A DNA stretch of 64,000 nucleotides, taken from NCBI GenBank assembly GCA_964462035.1, contig CAYXAP010000008.1, forward strand, positions 1-64,000. Reading direction: 5' to 3'. Source of the DNA: UBA1660 sp964462035 (GTDB taxonomy: Bacteria > Myxococcota_A > Polyangia > Polyangiales > Houyiibacteriaceae). The notes under the pieces are model-generated. The model ran no database searches and was not told the DNA's origin. It was given only the letters and a program-made list of their open reading frames with translations. Positions 1 through 8,233 of the stretch are shown in pieces. Both the position numbers and the translations under genes were made by a program. Every line of letters begins with the position of its first letter. The first letter of the stretch is position 1.

Positions 1-45
1 GGCGGGGGAGCTCGGGTGAATCGAGGAGGCCTAGCCGACGAGAGA

Positions 46-64
46 GGGTTTGGGTTCCAAACCC
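46..64. promoter_or_regulatory. Stem-loop just upstream of the mlaF-like start
   Basis: A perfect 8-bp inverted repeat (GGGTTTGG and CCAAACCC with a GTT loop) ends 9 bases before the ATG at 74. No Shine-Dalgarno sequence is visible between it and the ATG. A purine-rich GAGAGA lies on its 5' side. It could be the terminator of an upstream gene ending near position 19 or a structure affecting initiation; TAATTA follows it rather than a T tract. The role is inferred. Confidence 0.35.
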
Positions 65-73
65 TAATTAGCA

Positions 74-820
74 ATGCCGATCCGCTTCGAGAACATCCAC
101 AAGGCCTTCGGGCCGAAGGTCGTCCTGAAGGGGGTCGACGTGACCGTCGACGATGGCGAGTGCTTCTTCGTCATCGGCGCCTCGGGCGTCGGCAAGAGCG
201 TGCTCATCAAGCACCTCATCGGGCTGCTCCGCCCCGACGAGGGCAACATCTACCTAGGCGACCACGAGGTCTCCCGGCTGGAGGAGAAGGCGCTCTACCC
301 CGTCCGGATGAAGTGCGCGATGGTCTTCCAGAACTCGACGCTCTTCGACTCGATGAGCTGCGCCGAGAACGTCGCCCTGCCCCTCCGAAAGCACAAAGGG
401 ATGAGCATGAAGGAGGCCATGGCCGACGCCCGGCGCCGCCTCGAGCAGGTCCACATGCAGGACTTCGCCGATGCCTATCCCGCCCAGCTCGGCGACGGCA
501 TGCGCAAGCGCGTGGCCATCGCCCGAGCGCTGACCCTGGACCCCGAGTACGTGCTCTTCGACGAGCCGACCACCAGCCTCGATCCGGTCAGCGCTCGCCG
601 CACGGACGAGCTGATTCGCCGCCTTTGCGACGAATTCGGGGTCACCAGCATCGTGGTCAGCCACGACCTCGTCTCCATCTTCGCCATCGCGGACCGGATC
701 GCGATGTTGTACAAGGGCACCGTGAGATTGCTCGGGACTCCCGAGGACTTCCGAAAGACCGACGACCCGGTCGTTCGGCAGTTCATCGACGGCCGCGCCG
801 AAGGGCCGATGGAAGTATGA
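74..820 (+). CDS. mlaF: ABC transporter ATP-binding protein, MlaF/Mkl family
   Basis: This 248-aa cytoplasmic ATPase should power an MCE-type lipid transporter between inner and outer membranes. Walker A GASGVGKS is at residues 35-42, the Q-loop Gln at 86, Walker B VLFDE at 160-164 and the switch His at 197 (SHD). The ABC signature reads LGDGM at 139-143 instead of the usual LSGGM, so the Ser that normally contacts ATP is replaced. The Mkl-type RKRVAIARAL follows normally. The next gene, 25 bases downstream, is the MCE protein MlaD, which fixes the family. The permease MlaE is not in the window and may lie just before position 1. The ATG at 74 is used because the family's N-terminal strand begins there. 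The family call is secure; the direction of lipid movement is not known. Confidence 0.9.
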   Translation: MPIRFENIHKAFGPKVVLKGVDVTVDDGECFFVIGASGVGKSVLIKHLIGLLRPDEGNIYLGDHEVSRLEEKALYPVRMKCAMVFQNSTLFDSMSCAENVALPLRKHKGMSMKEAMADARRRLEQVHMQDFADAYPAQLGDGMRKRVAIARALTLDPEYVLFDEPTTSLDPVSARRTDELIRRLCDEFGVTSIVVSHDLVSIFAIADRIAMLYKGTVRLLGTPEDFRKTDDPVVRQFIDGRAEGPMEV

Positions 821-845
821 CGCCGGTGAACCCAGAGGTGCGTTC

Positions 846-1826
846 ATGAGCGTCGAAGTCCGCGTCGGGCTGCTGATCCTGGTGGCCATCGCCCTCCTGG
901 GCGGCTTCATCTTCGTCCTCGGCGGCGTCGAGCTCGGCGAGCAGTACTCGGTCTACGTCGACTTCGACAATCCGGGGAACGTCCAGCCCGGGGCCTCGGT
1001 GAACATCGGCAGCATCCGCGTCGGCGAGGTCGAGAGCATCGAGTATTGGGGCCAGAAGCTGGACCCGGACACTGGCCGCCGCCCCATGATCCGCATGCAC
1101 GTCCGCATCGACAGCGAGGTGCAGGAGACCATCCACGAGGACGCGCTCTTCTACGTGACGAGCCAGAGCGTGCTCGGAGAGTCGATCATCTCCATCGACC
1201 CCGGCGACCCGGAGAAGCCGCACCTCGAGGACGGCGCCGTGGTCGAGGGCGTGGACCCGCCCAGGCTCGATCTGGCCTTTGCCATGGCGTACGAGCTCCT
1301 CGAGGGCATGACCCGGCTCCTACGGGAAAACCGCGAGGACCTGGGCGACCTGCTGAGCTCCGCAGCCAGCATGATCCGGCGCGCGGACGCATTCTTCGCC
1401 GAGCACGACGACCGGCTCGACCGCGTGATGGAGAACATCGAGACCGCGACCTCGCAGACGAACGAGCTGCTGACCACCGCCAACGACACGATGAACGGCC
1501 GGGTCCAGCGCGTGCTCCGCAACCTCGACAGCACCCTCGCGCGGGTCTCGCGCGACATCGACCCGATCATGACCGACGTCCGCAGCCTGGCGACCAAGGC
1601 GGACGACGCCATGGACACCCTGGGGCCCGAACAGCGGCAGCAGATCCAGGAGATCCTGGCGGAGGCCGAACGTTCGGTGAACGACGCCCGAGAGATCGTC
1701 GCTCACATCCGCTCGGGCCGGGGCACCGTCGGCGCGTTCCTGATGGACGAAGAGGTCTATGACGACGTCCAGGAGATGCTTCGCGACCTGAAGCACAACC
1801 CCTGGAAGCTCTTCTGGCGCGAGTAG
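846..1826 (+). CDS. mlaD: MlaD-family MCE lipid transport substrate-binding protein
   Basis: This 326-aa protein has one N-terminal membrane helix (about residues 7-25), an MCE domain (about 33-118) with the family's 'GxxVxIGxIRVGxV' segment, and a long helical periplasmic tail (about 150-320). It should form the periplasmic ring that passes phospholipid to or from the transporter run by the ATPase upstream. An AGAGGTG ribosome binding site sits 6 bases before the ATG. It lies 25 bases after the mlaF-like gene and is almost certainly co-transcribed with it. The C-terminal segment ends in NPWKLFWRE, a short aromatic end seen in several deltaproteobacterial MCE proteins. The tail is longer than in E. 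coli MlaD (183 aa) and may bridge towards the outer membrane. Confidence 0.9.
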   Translation: MSVEVRVGLLILVAIALLGGFIFVLGGVELGEQYSVYVDFDNPGNVQPGASVNIGSIRVGEVESIEYWGQKLDPDTGRRPMIRMHVRIDSEVQETIHEDALFYVTSQSVLGESIISIDPGDPEKPHLEDGAVVEGVDPPRLDLAFAMAYELLEGMTRLLRENREDLGDLLSSAASMIRRADAFFAEHDDRLDRVMENIETATSQTNELLTTANDTMNGRVQRVLRNLDSTLARVSRDIDPIMTDVRSLATKADDAMDTLGPEQRQQIQEILAEAERSVNDAREIVAHIRSGRGTVGAFLMDEEVYDDVQEMLRDLKHNPWKLFWRE

Positions 1827-1896
1827 CGCCCCCGCGGAGGCTCGATTCACTCGCGACGACTGGGGGAGCTTCTCAGAATCCCCCCAGAACCAGGCC

Positions 1897-2319
1897 TCAG
1901 CCGGCGTCGGACTCGACGAACATGTCCGGCTCCGGCGTGAACATGTCCGGCTCCGGCGTGAACATGTCCGGCTCCGGCGTGAACATGTCCGGCTCCGGTG
2001 TGAACATGTCCGGCTCCGGACCCAGGTCGGGCTCCGGCCCCATGTCCGGCGGCGGACCGAGATCCGGCTGCGGACCCATGTCCGCCTCCGGGCCCATGTC
2101 GGCCTCCGGACCCAGATCGACGTCGATGCCGAAGTCCGGGACCTGGCCGCCGATCATGCTCGGGTCGGTGCTGCACGTGCCGAGCACGCACGCCAAGCCG
2201 GGGGCGCACTCGAACGAGCGAACGCAGCTGTCGCCCGGACCGAGCCCCCCCTCGCCGCCGCCGCAGCCGAAGGCCAGGGACACCAAGGCACCGAGCGCCA
2301 CGGGGTGGAGAGTGCGCAT
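1897..2319 (-). CDS. Lipoprotein with Cys-rich head and EPDMFTP repeat tail
   Basis: A 140-aa predicted lipoprotein. The signal peptide ends in a lipobox LAFGC, with the acylated Cys at 19. A short Cys-rich segment (about residues 32-52, four Cys) follows, then a low-complexity Asp/Glu/Pro/Met tail. The tail has several 'DLGPEADMG'-like units and then five EPDMF units separated by TP. I chose the ATG at 2319 because it puts the signal peptide at the N-terminus; the frame stays open further upstream but codes nothing signal-like. The gene diverges from the coiled-coil gene at 2513, leaving 193 bases for both promoters. This lipoprotein type is common in Myxococcota; the function is unknown, probably a surface protein on a flexible linker. 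Confidence 0.75.
   Translation of the reverse strand: MRTLHPVALGALVSLAFGCGGGEGGLGPGDSCVRSFECAPGLACVLGTCSTDPSMIGGQVPDFGIDVDLGPEADMGPEADMGPQPDLGPPPDMGPEPDLGPEPDMFTPEPDMFTPEPDMFTPEPDMFTPEPDMFVESDAG
1918..2022. repeat. Five tandem 21-bp repeats inside a lipoprotein gene
   Basis: Five consecutive 21-bp units start at 1918, 1939, 1960, 1981 and 2002. The first three are identical; the last two differ at one to three bases. They encode the EPDMFTP repeats at the C-terminus of the minus-strand lipoprotein. The unit is a multiple of three, so copy-number change would alter tail length and not the frame. Confidence 0.95.
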
Positions 2320-2512
2320 CGGCGCGAAGATACCACGGCCGGAGACCCCCGGCAGGCCCATGGTTGGGGACGGACACGTTGGAGTCACAACGAAAAGCGC
2401 AGTGATTACGGACGCCGGACCGTTACAGCAGCGTTGACATCCGCGGATCGGGGCTGCTAGCCTTCCGGCGCCAGCGCGGGGGTCGTCCCAAACCCCAGCC
2501 ACGAGGAACTAG

Positions 2513-3274
2513 ATGTCCGACGAAAAGGAATCGTCCGTTCTCTTCAACCTCAAGGAGTTGATGAACCTCGAAGAGGATCGCATCGCCGAAGAGGAAGAGG
2601 AAGCGCGTCAGCGCGAAGAAGAAGCCCGCCGCAAGAAGGAAGAAGAAGAGCGGCGAAAGCGCGAAGAAGAAGAAGCCAGGGTACGTGCCGAGGAAGAGGC
2701 TCGCCTCGCCGAGGAACGTGCCAAGAAGGCCGAGGAAGAACGCATCCGCCGGGAGCGGGAGGAGCACGAGCTCCGTGTTCGCCTCGAAGAGGAAGCCAAG
2801 GCCCGCGCGGCCGAGCAGGAGCGCCTGCTCGCTCATGAGCGCGAGATGGCCAAGGCGGCCGCCGAGAAGAAGAAGGGCATCCACCCCGGCATCATCGCCG
2901 GTCTCGTGGTCGTCCTCCTCGGTGTCGGCGCTGGCAGCTACTTCGGACTGATCCAGCCGATGCTCGAGGAGAGCGCCGAGCGCGAGCGACTCGCCCAGGA
3001 GCAGGCCGACCGCGTCGCCCGTGAAGCCCAAGAGGCCCGCGAGCAGGCGGCCGCCGAGGCTCAGGCGCGCCGTGAGGCCGAGGAAGAGCGTCGTCGCGCC
3101 GAGGAAGAGGCGCGCGCCGCGGCCGAGGCTGCTGCTGCCGAAATGGAAGCCGAAGCCACGACTCGACGCCGGACCCGGCGTGCCCGACGCGGTATGCGCG
3201 GCGGTGGCGGCGGTGGCGGCGGTGGCGGTGGCGGGATCAGTGATGACCCGCTGGCCGGTCTCGACGGCCTCTGA
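2513..3274 (+). CDS. Charged coiled-coil protein with one membrane helix and poly-Gly C-terminus
   Basis: A 253-aa protein of unknown function. Residues 20-118 are an almost pure Glu/Arg/Lys/Ala coiled coil. A single hydrophobic segment (about 125-147) spans the membrane. A second charged coiled coil (about 151-213) is followed by an Arg cluster, a run of about a dozen Gly, and the end ISDDPLAGLDGL. There is no signal peptide, so the N-terminal coil is probably cytoplasmic and the C-terminal one periplasmic. A GAGGA ribosome binding site lies just before the ATG. pyrF begins 30 bases downstream, so the two may be co-transcribed. The short N-terminal segment (ESSVLFNLKELM) is not coiled coil and may be a binding peptide. 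I do not recognise a named family. Confidence 0.8.
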   Translation: MSDEKESSVLFNLKELMNLEEDRIAEEEEEARQREEEARRKKEEEERRKREEEEARVRAEEEARLAEERAKKAEEERIRREREEHELRVRLEEEAKARAAEQERLLAHEREMAKAAAEKKKGIHPGIIAGLVVVLLGVGAGSYFGLIQPMLEESAERERLAQEQADRVAREAQEAREQAAAEAQARREAEEERRRAEEEARAAAEAAAAEMEAEATTRRRTRRARRGMRGGGGGGGGGGGGISDDPLAGLDGL

Positions 3275-3304
3275 CGGCCGCCGACACAGCCTGAGAACGA
3301 CCCC

Positions 3305-4000
3305 GTGGCCCCGTCGGCACACGAACGCATCGTCTTTCCACTCGATGTATCGACGCTCGACGAGGCGCGGGCGTGGCTCGACCGATTGGGCACCCACGTG
3401 GGTGTCTACAAGGTGGGGCTCGAGCTCTTCACCGCCGTCGGACCGGCGGCGGTGGAAGCCGTCCACGACGCAGGCGCTGCCTGCTTCCTCGACCTGAAGG
3501 TGCACGACATCCCAGCCACGGTGGCGAGCGCGGTGCGCTCGGCCGCCAAGATGGGGGTGCGCTACCTGACCGTTCACGCCTCCGCCGGCCCGGCGGCCCT
3601 GGCGGCGGCGGCGGAGGCAGCGCACGGCACCGACACGCAGCTACTGGCGGTCACCGTGCTGACCAGCCTCGACCAGGGTGAGCTCGACGCGATCGGGCTC
3701 GTGGGGGCCCCGGCCGAGGCGGTGAGCCGCCTGGCCGCAGTCGCGCACGCGTCGGGCGTGGACGGCTTCGTCTGCTCGCCCCACGAGGTCGCCGGGCTCC
3801 GGGAACAGATCCCGAGCGCGACGCTCGTGGTGCCCGGCGTGCGCCCGACGGGCAGCGCGACCGGCGACCAACGTCGAACCGCCACGCCCGCCGAGGCTCG
3901 CGCGGCGGGAGCCGACCTGCTCGTGATCGGTCGACCGATCCGGCTGGCGGACGACCCCGTCGCCGCCGCGAGCGCAATCGCCGCCGAGATCGGCTCGTGA
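3305..4000 (+). CDS. pyrF: Orotidine 5'-phosphate decarboxylase
   Basis: Converts OMP to UMP in the last step of de novo pyrimidine synthesis. The 231-aa length fits the short bacterial family. The active-site motif DLKVHDIPAT is at about residues 63-72, giving the catalytic Asp-Lys-Asp network (D63, K65, D68), with D14 in FPLDVS and K36 in the first half. The phosphate-binding end is recognisable as VVPGVRP and then IGRPI. The start is GTG at 3305; no ATG in frame fits the N-terminus. Its stop overlaps the start of rlmB by four bases (GTGA), so the two are translationally coupled. Confidence 0.95.
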   Translation: MAPSAHERIVFPLDVSTLDEARAWLDRLGTHVGVYKVGLELFTAVGPAAVEAVHDAGAACFLDLKVHDIPATVASAVRSAAKMGVRYLTVHASAGPAALAAAAEAAHGTDTQLLAVTVLTSLDQGELDAIGLVGAPAEAVSRLAAVAHASGVDGFVCSPHEVAGLREQIPSATLVVPGVRPTGSATGDQRRTATPAEARAAGADLLVIGRPIRLADDPVAAASAIAAEIGS

Positions 4001-4770
4001 GCCGCCGCGCGTCCAAGGGGCGCGGCAAGAAGCGAGGCAAGAACCCGCAGAAGGAAGGCGGCCGGCGCCTCATCGTGGGCCGCCGGTTCATCCTCGAGGG
4101 GCTCGCCGGCGGCACGGTCGACCAGGTCCATGTGGAGAAGGCAGCGCTCGAGAAGCTGCCGGAGCTGCAGTCCGCGGCCGATCGCGCCGGGGTGCCATTG
4201 AGCATCGCGACCCGCGACGAGCTGGACCAACGCGCCAAGGGAGTGCGGCACCAGGGGGTCATCGGCACTGGGCCGCCCTACCCCTATCGATCCGTCGAAT
4301 CGCTCCTCGAGCTCGACGCGCCGCTGCTCGTCGCGCTCGACGAGATCACCGACCCGCAGAACTTCGGTGCGATCATCCGCAGCGCGCTGGTCTTCGGCGC
4401 GGACGGCGTGCTCGTGCCTCGCCATCGCAGCGCGACGCTCAGTCCGGCCGTGGTTCGCGCCTCGGCAGGCGCCACCGAGCGCGCGCGCATCGCCGAGGTA
4501 CCGAACCTCCAGCGGACGCTTCAGATGGTCGGTGACCAGGGCCTCGAGATCGTCGGCCTCGCCGCCGAAGGCGATGTCACCATCGACGCCCTCGGTCCCG
4601 CGCCGCTGGGACGCGTGGTGGTGGTCGGCTCCGAGGGCAAGGGATTGCGCCGCATGGTCCGCGAGCGCTGCCATCGCATCGCCTCGATCCCTCAGGCGGG
4701 CGACTTCGACTCGCTCAACGCCTCGGTCGCCACCGGCATCGCGCTCTACGAGGCCAGCCGCACCCGCTGA
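3997..4770 (+). CDS. rlmB: 23S rRNA 2'-O-ribose methyltransferase, TrmH/SpoU family
   Basis: A 257-aa SPOUT methyltransferase expected to methylate a guanosine ribose in 23S rRNA. The three SPOUT motifs are present: DPQNFGAIIRSA (about 118-129), VVGSEGKGLRRMV (about 207-219) and the knot segment SIPQAGDFDSLNASVA (about 229-244). The N-terminal substrate-binding domain is preceded by about 23 very basic residues, likely RNA-binding. GTG at 3997 overlaps the pyrF stop codon. RlmB specificity (E. coli G2251) is the likeliest assignment from length and domain order, but another 2'-O target cannot be excluded. Confidence 0.85.
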   Translation: MSRRASKGRGKKRGKNPQKEGGRRLIVGRRFILEGLAGGTVDQVHVEKAALEKLPELQSAADRAGVPLSIATRDELDQRAKGVRHQGVIGTGPPYPYRSVESLLELDAPLLVALDEITDPQNFGAIIRSALVFGADGVLVPRHRSATLSPAVVRASAGATERARIAEVPNLQRTLQMVGDQGLEIVGLAAEGDVTIDALGPAPLGRVVVVGSEGKGLRRMVRERCHRIASIPQAGDFDSLNASVATGIALYEASRTR

Positions 4771-4808
4771 CCCCTTGCGCGCGGCGGGTCGCTCGGCGAT
4801 ACGGACGC

Positions 4809-5909
4809 ATGCCGACTCCCCAAAACGTGAAGCGTGTCTGCATCCTGACCGGCGGCGGTGACGCGCCCGGTCTGAACCCCGTCTTGCGCGCGTTCACCAA
4901 GCAGGCGAACGCGCTCGGCATCGAGGTCTACGGCTCCGAAGACGGCTTCGAGGGCCTCGTCGATGGGCGCGTCCACCAGCTGGGGCCCGACGATGTGCGG
5001 GGCATCCTTCCGCGGGGCGGCAGCATCCTCGGCTGCTCGAACCGAGGTCAGCCCTTCGCGTTCCCGGTGAAGAACCAGGCCGGCGAGACCGAGCTCGTCG
5101 ACCGCTCCGACGTCGTACTCCAGCGGCTGAAGGAGCTCGCCATCGACGTGCTCGTCTTGGTCGGCGGCGACGGGACCATGGAGATCGGCCTCCGCTTCGA
5201 GGAGCTGGGTATCCCGGTCGTGGGCGTGCCGAAGACCATCGACAACGACCTCGACACCACCGACTTCACCTTCGGCCTCGACACCGCGGTCGGCAACGCG
5301 ACCTGGGCCATCGACAACCTGCACGCCACGGCCGAGTCCCACGACCGCGTGATGATCCTCGAGCTGATGGGCCGCAACGCCGGGTGGATCACCCTCTGCG
5401 CCGGTATCGCCGGCGGGGCCGACGTGATCCTCATTCCAGAGATCCCCTACGACGTGGATCGCGTCGCCGCGAAGATCCGCGAGCGGAGCGAGGCTGGCAC
5501 CACCTTCTCGATCGTGGTCGTCGGCGAAGGCGCCTGTCCGGTCGGTGAAGAAGTCTCGACCACAGACGCCAAGCCCGGCCACGCCCCACGGCTGGCCGGC
5601 GCCGGCGTTCGCCTGAAACAGCTCCTGGAGACTCGCGTGGACATGGACATCCGCGTCACCGTCCTCGGCCACCTGCAGCGCGGCGGCACGCCTTCCGCCT
5701 TCGACCGGCTCCTCGGCACCCGCTTCGGCGTCCGCGCCGCCCAGCTCTGCGCCGAGGGCCGCACCGGCCGCCTCGTGGTCCTGCGCGGCACCACCATGCG
5801 CAGCGTCCCGCTCGCGGACGCCTGCGCCAAGCCCAAGCTCGTCCCCCCCGACGGCGAGCTCGTCGGCGCCGCCCGCGCCGTCGGCATCGAGCTCGGCGCC
5901 GCCCCCTGA
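4809..5909 (+). CDS. pfkA: 6-phosphofructokinase, group III type
   Basis: Phosphorylates fructose 6-phosphate in glycolysis. The 366-aa protein has the nucleotide loop GGGDAPGLNP (15-24), GGDGT (119-123), the catalytic PKTIDND (141-147) and MGRNAGWI near 190. The residue after the GGD Asp is Gly, while the position before TIDND is Lys. In this family Gly at the first site is linked with ATP use and Asp with pyrophosphate use; Lys at the second is shared by the PPi and group III enzymes. ATP is therefore the predicted donor, by analogy with actinobacterial enzymes. It lies 38 bases after rlmB and probably ends that operon. Confidence 0.9.
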   Translation: MPTPQNVKRVCILTGGGDAPGLNPVLRAFTKQANALGIEVYGSEDGFEGLVDGRVHQLGPDDVRGILPRGGSILGCSNRGQPFAFPVKNQAGETELVDRSDVVLQRLKELAIDVLVLVGGDGTMEIGLRFEELGIPVVGVPKTIDNDLDTTDFTFGLDTAVGNATWAIDNLHATAESHDRVMILELMGRNAGWITLCAGIAGGADVILIPEIPYDVDRVAAKIRERSEAGTTFSIVVVGEGACPVGEEVSTTDAKPGHAPRLAGAGVRLKQLLETRVDMDIRVTVLGHLQRGGTPSAFDRLLGTRFGVRAAQLCAEGRTGRLVVLRGTTMRSVPLADACAKPKLVPPDGELVGAARAVGIELGAAP

Positions 5910-5936
5910 ATCCCCAGGGAGAGGAGCACCCCCCCC

Positions 5937-5961
5937 GAAGCCCCACAAACACAGGGGCTTC
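5937..5961. terminator. Candidate stem-loop between convergent genes
   Basis: An 8-bp perfect stem (GAAGCCCC and GGGGCTTC) with a 9-base loop lies between the stops of the phosphofructokinase gene and the minus-strand TRAP gene. No clear T tract follows on either strand, so it is only a candidate bidirectional terminator. Confidence 0.4.
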
Positions 5962-5978
5962 CGGACAGAAGATGAAAA

Positions 5979-6974
5979 CTACTCGTCGGCGGCCCGGAGC
6001 ACCGCGTCGAAGAGCGCCCGTGGGAACACCCGACCCATCAGCCGGTCGCGCGTCCGGAGCGCCGCGCGGTTCCACTCGGCCTGGTGCGGGGTCGTATCCA
6101 CCGCCGTCATTCGCTGCTCGACCACGCGCAGCGCCGCGTCGTCCGCGCGCCGAATCATCTGCTTGGCCACCCGATGCGCCCGCCGCGACACGTCGCGGAT
6201 GACCTGCCGGTGGTCCTCGCTCAGCGAGTCCCACTTGGCCTTCCGCATCACGCTCGCGCCGACCAGGATCCCCGCGTGGTCACGCGAGTAGTAGTCGAGG
6301 TGCGAGTGCCACTGCAGCGCCACCGCCGCGAGCGCCGAGCCCGGCACCGTGTCGACCATCCCGGTCTGCAGCGCCGGGTACACCTCGGTCACCCCGAGCC
6401 GCCGCGGCTGCGCCCCGACGATCGACAGGAACTCGCTGAAGACCACGTCGGTCGTCGGTGCCCACACCCGCGCCGAGCGCAGGTCGCGCGGTCGCTGGAT
6501 GCGGTGCTTGCTGAAGAGTCGCCCCTTGCCGACATCGCCCCACCCGAGCAGCACGAACCCCTCCCGCTCGAAGATGCGCTCGAAGCGCGGCCCCATCCGG
6601 CGCCGCACGCGGTCGAGCGTCGCGTAGTCGTCGACGATGCCAGGCAACCCGAGCACCAGCACCGGCCGCACGATCGTCGAGAGCCCGGACGACGTCAGCG
6701 CCGCCGCGTCGAGCTGACCCGCGCGCATCTTCGCGATGTAGTCGCTCTCCTGTCCCTGGCTGCCACCGCCGTAGATGCGCAGCCGCAGCTGCCCGCCGGT
6801 CCGCTCCGCGAGCTCCGCATCCAACGCACGGAAGACACGCATCCACGGGGACCCATCCGGCGCGAGGGTCGCCACCCGGATGTACGTGATCTCCTGCGCG
6901 TCAACGGGCGGCGCGCCACCGAGCGGCACGATCGCGAGAAACGCCAGAATCACCCACACCTGCCGCCGAATCAT
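5979..6974 (-). CDS. TRAP transporter substrate-binding protein, DctP family
   Basis: A 331-aa periplasmic binding protein with a cleavable signal peptide (about residues 1-26, ending VDAQ). The DctP fold signals are visible: an N-terminal strand IRVATLAPDGSPW, the GGQLRLRIYGGG segment, and the conserved Arg region LRSARVWAP in the middle. TRAP systems need DctQ and DctM membrane subunits, and neither is in the window, so this is an orphan binding protein or its partners lie elsewhere. The nearest upstream gene on the same strand, AlkC, is 134 bases away. The substrate is unknown; the family typically binds organic acids through that Arg. Confidence 0.8.
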   Translation of the reverse strand: MIRRQVWVILAFLAIVPLGGAPPVDAQEITYIRVATLAPDGSPWMRVFRALDAELAERTGGQLRLRIYGGGSQGQESDYIAKMRAGQLDAAALTSSGLSTIVRPVLVLGLPGIVDDYATLDRVRRRMGPRFERIFEREGFVLLGWGDVGKGRLFSKHRIQRPRDLRSARVWAPTTDVVFSEFLSIVGAQPRRLGVTEVYPALQTGMVDTVPGSALAAVALQWHSHLDYYSRDHAGILVGASVMRKAKWDSLSEDHRQVIRDVSRRAHRVAKQMIRRADDAALRVVEQRMTAVDTTPHQAEWNRAALRTRDRLMGRVFPRALFDAVLRAADE

Positions 6975-7108
6975 GGCGGCACTCTACCCCCAGCACCGAG
7001 CGTCTGTCAGATCACGGAAGGTGTTGGCTGCCCCTCGTGGAATCCACGCAGGGTGCGTCGCCCGTGGCTCTCGCGCTCCTCGGTCTGCCGAGACGAGCCG
7101 GGCAGTCG

Positions 7109-8212
7109 CTACCGCAGCCTGAAGCTCGCCTCTGCCACGACCTCGCCATTCGCGAGCACCTCCACTCGGTGCTCCCCCACGTAGAGCGTTCGAATCGTCG
7201 CCGTCCGCATCGAGTGCTTCTTGGTCAGCGTGGTGTCGCCCTCGAGGGTGAGCTCCCTCCACTTGAAGACCTTCGGTCGCGCGCTCCCGTCGGCCTTCAC
7301 GTAGTGGACCTGGTAGTCGAGCAGCAGCGGCTGCGGCCGATTCGAGGCGTTCGTCAGTGAGAGCGTGAGCAGGGCCGATCCACCGATCGACACCTCGGCC
7401 GGGCTCACCTCGAGCGACGCCTCCAGCGCTCTCGGGGGTCCGTAGCCGAGCACGGCGAGCGCGCCCCGATCGCCATTCTTGATCAGGGTACGCAGCGCAT
7501 GCCGCACGAGCCGCCGTCGGTTCTTGGAGGCGCCCTTCCACCAGCGCTCGGCGATCGACACGACCAGCGCCGGCTTCGACTTCGCGATGTCGTTCAGCGT
7601 GTTGGCGACCGAACGGCGCACGTACTCCTCCGGGTCGTCCTTCAGGGCTTCGAGGAGCGGCAAGATCGGCGAAGGGTCCCTCTCGAGCGAGTGGGCGCGC
7701 TGCCCCCACGGCAGCCGCGGCCGGACGCCCTCCGAGCACCAGCGGCGCACGTGCGGGCTCGGGTGATCGGTCAACTCCATCAGCCTCGTGATCACGCGCT
7801 CCGGCTCGGCGATCAGGAATGGGCGAACGGCGAACTCCGACGAGAAGCGCTGGGTCAGCTCGATCATCGCCTGGAAGGACGCGTCGAAGTCGTCCTGGCC
7901 ATGGTCCGCGATGAGCTGGCCGACCGGCCACTGCAGATAGCCGTCGGTCACCTGCTCGCAGTCGGGCAGCGGCGCCGGGAGGCTCGCGGTCACGGCCGCC
8001 ATCGCCGCAGCCGTGTCGTCCGGCAGCTCGCGACGCAGCGCGTCCGCAATCTGTCGGACCCGGGCCATCATCTCGAGCTCGGCGAGGCCCCGACACGCCC
8101 GCTGAACGAAGCGCTTCCGGTCGAAGGCCGTGACGTGCGGCTCGAATTGGTCCGCAAGCGACCGAACGGCCGCCCGGTCGAAGTAGTCCTTGAAGGCCTT
8201 CCGTTCGCTCAC
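7109..8212 (-). CDS. alkC: DNA alkylation repair glycosylase AlkC with Ig-like C-terminal domain
   Basis: A 367-aa member of the HEAT-like-repeat DNA glycosylases, which excise alkylated purines such as 3-methyladenine. The N-terminal two-thirds (about 1-255) are paired helices with repeat-like segments around residues 140-235. The C-terminal third (about 260-367) is predicted beta sandwich and reads like an Ig fold, the arrangement described for the AlkC-alpha subgroup. I assign AlkC over AlkD because of this extra domain and length. The gene begins 21 bases before the stop of the dioxygenase gene in transcription order, so they may not share a message tightly. An inducible alkylation response cannot be read from the sequence. 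Confidence 0.8.
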   Translation of the reverse strand: MSERKAFKDYFDRAAVRSLADQFEPHVTAFDRKRFVQRACRGLAELEMMARVRQIADALRRELPDDTAAAMAAVTASLPAPLPDCEQVTDGYLQWPVGQLIADHGQDDFDASFQAMIELTQRFSSEFAVRPFLIAEPERVITRLMELTDHPSPHVRRWCSEGVRPRLPWGQRAHSLERDPSPILPLLEALKDDPEEYVRRSVANTLNDIAKSKPALVVSIAERWWKGASKNRRRLVRHALRTLIKNGDRGALAVLGYGPPRALEASLEVSPAEVSIGGSALLTLSLTNASNRPQPLLLDYQVHYVKADGSARPKVFKWRELTLEGDTTLTKKHSMRTATIRTLYVGEHRVEVLANGEVVAEASFRLR

Positions 8213-8233
8213 CGAATCGTGTCTACGACGCCT

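Noticed and set aside
1918..2022. CRISPR array
   Set aside because: Units of 21 bp are directly adjacent without spacers and are in frame inside a lipoprotein gene. The 57187-57366 repeats likewise lack spacers.
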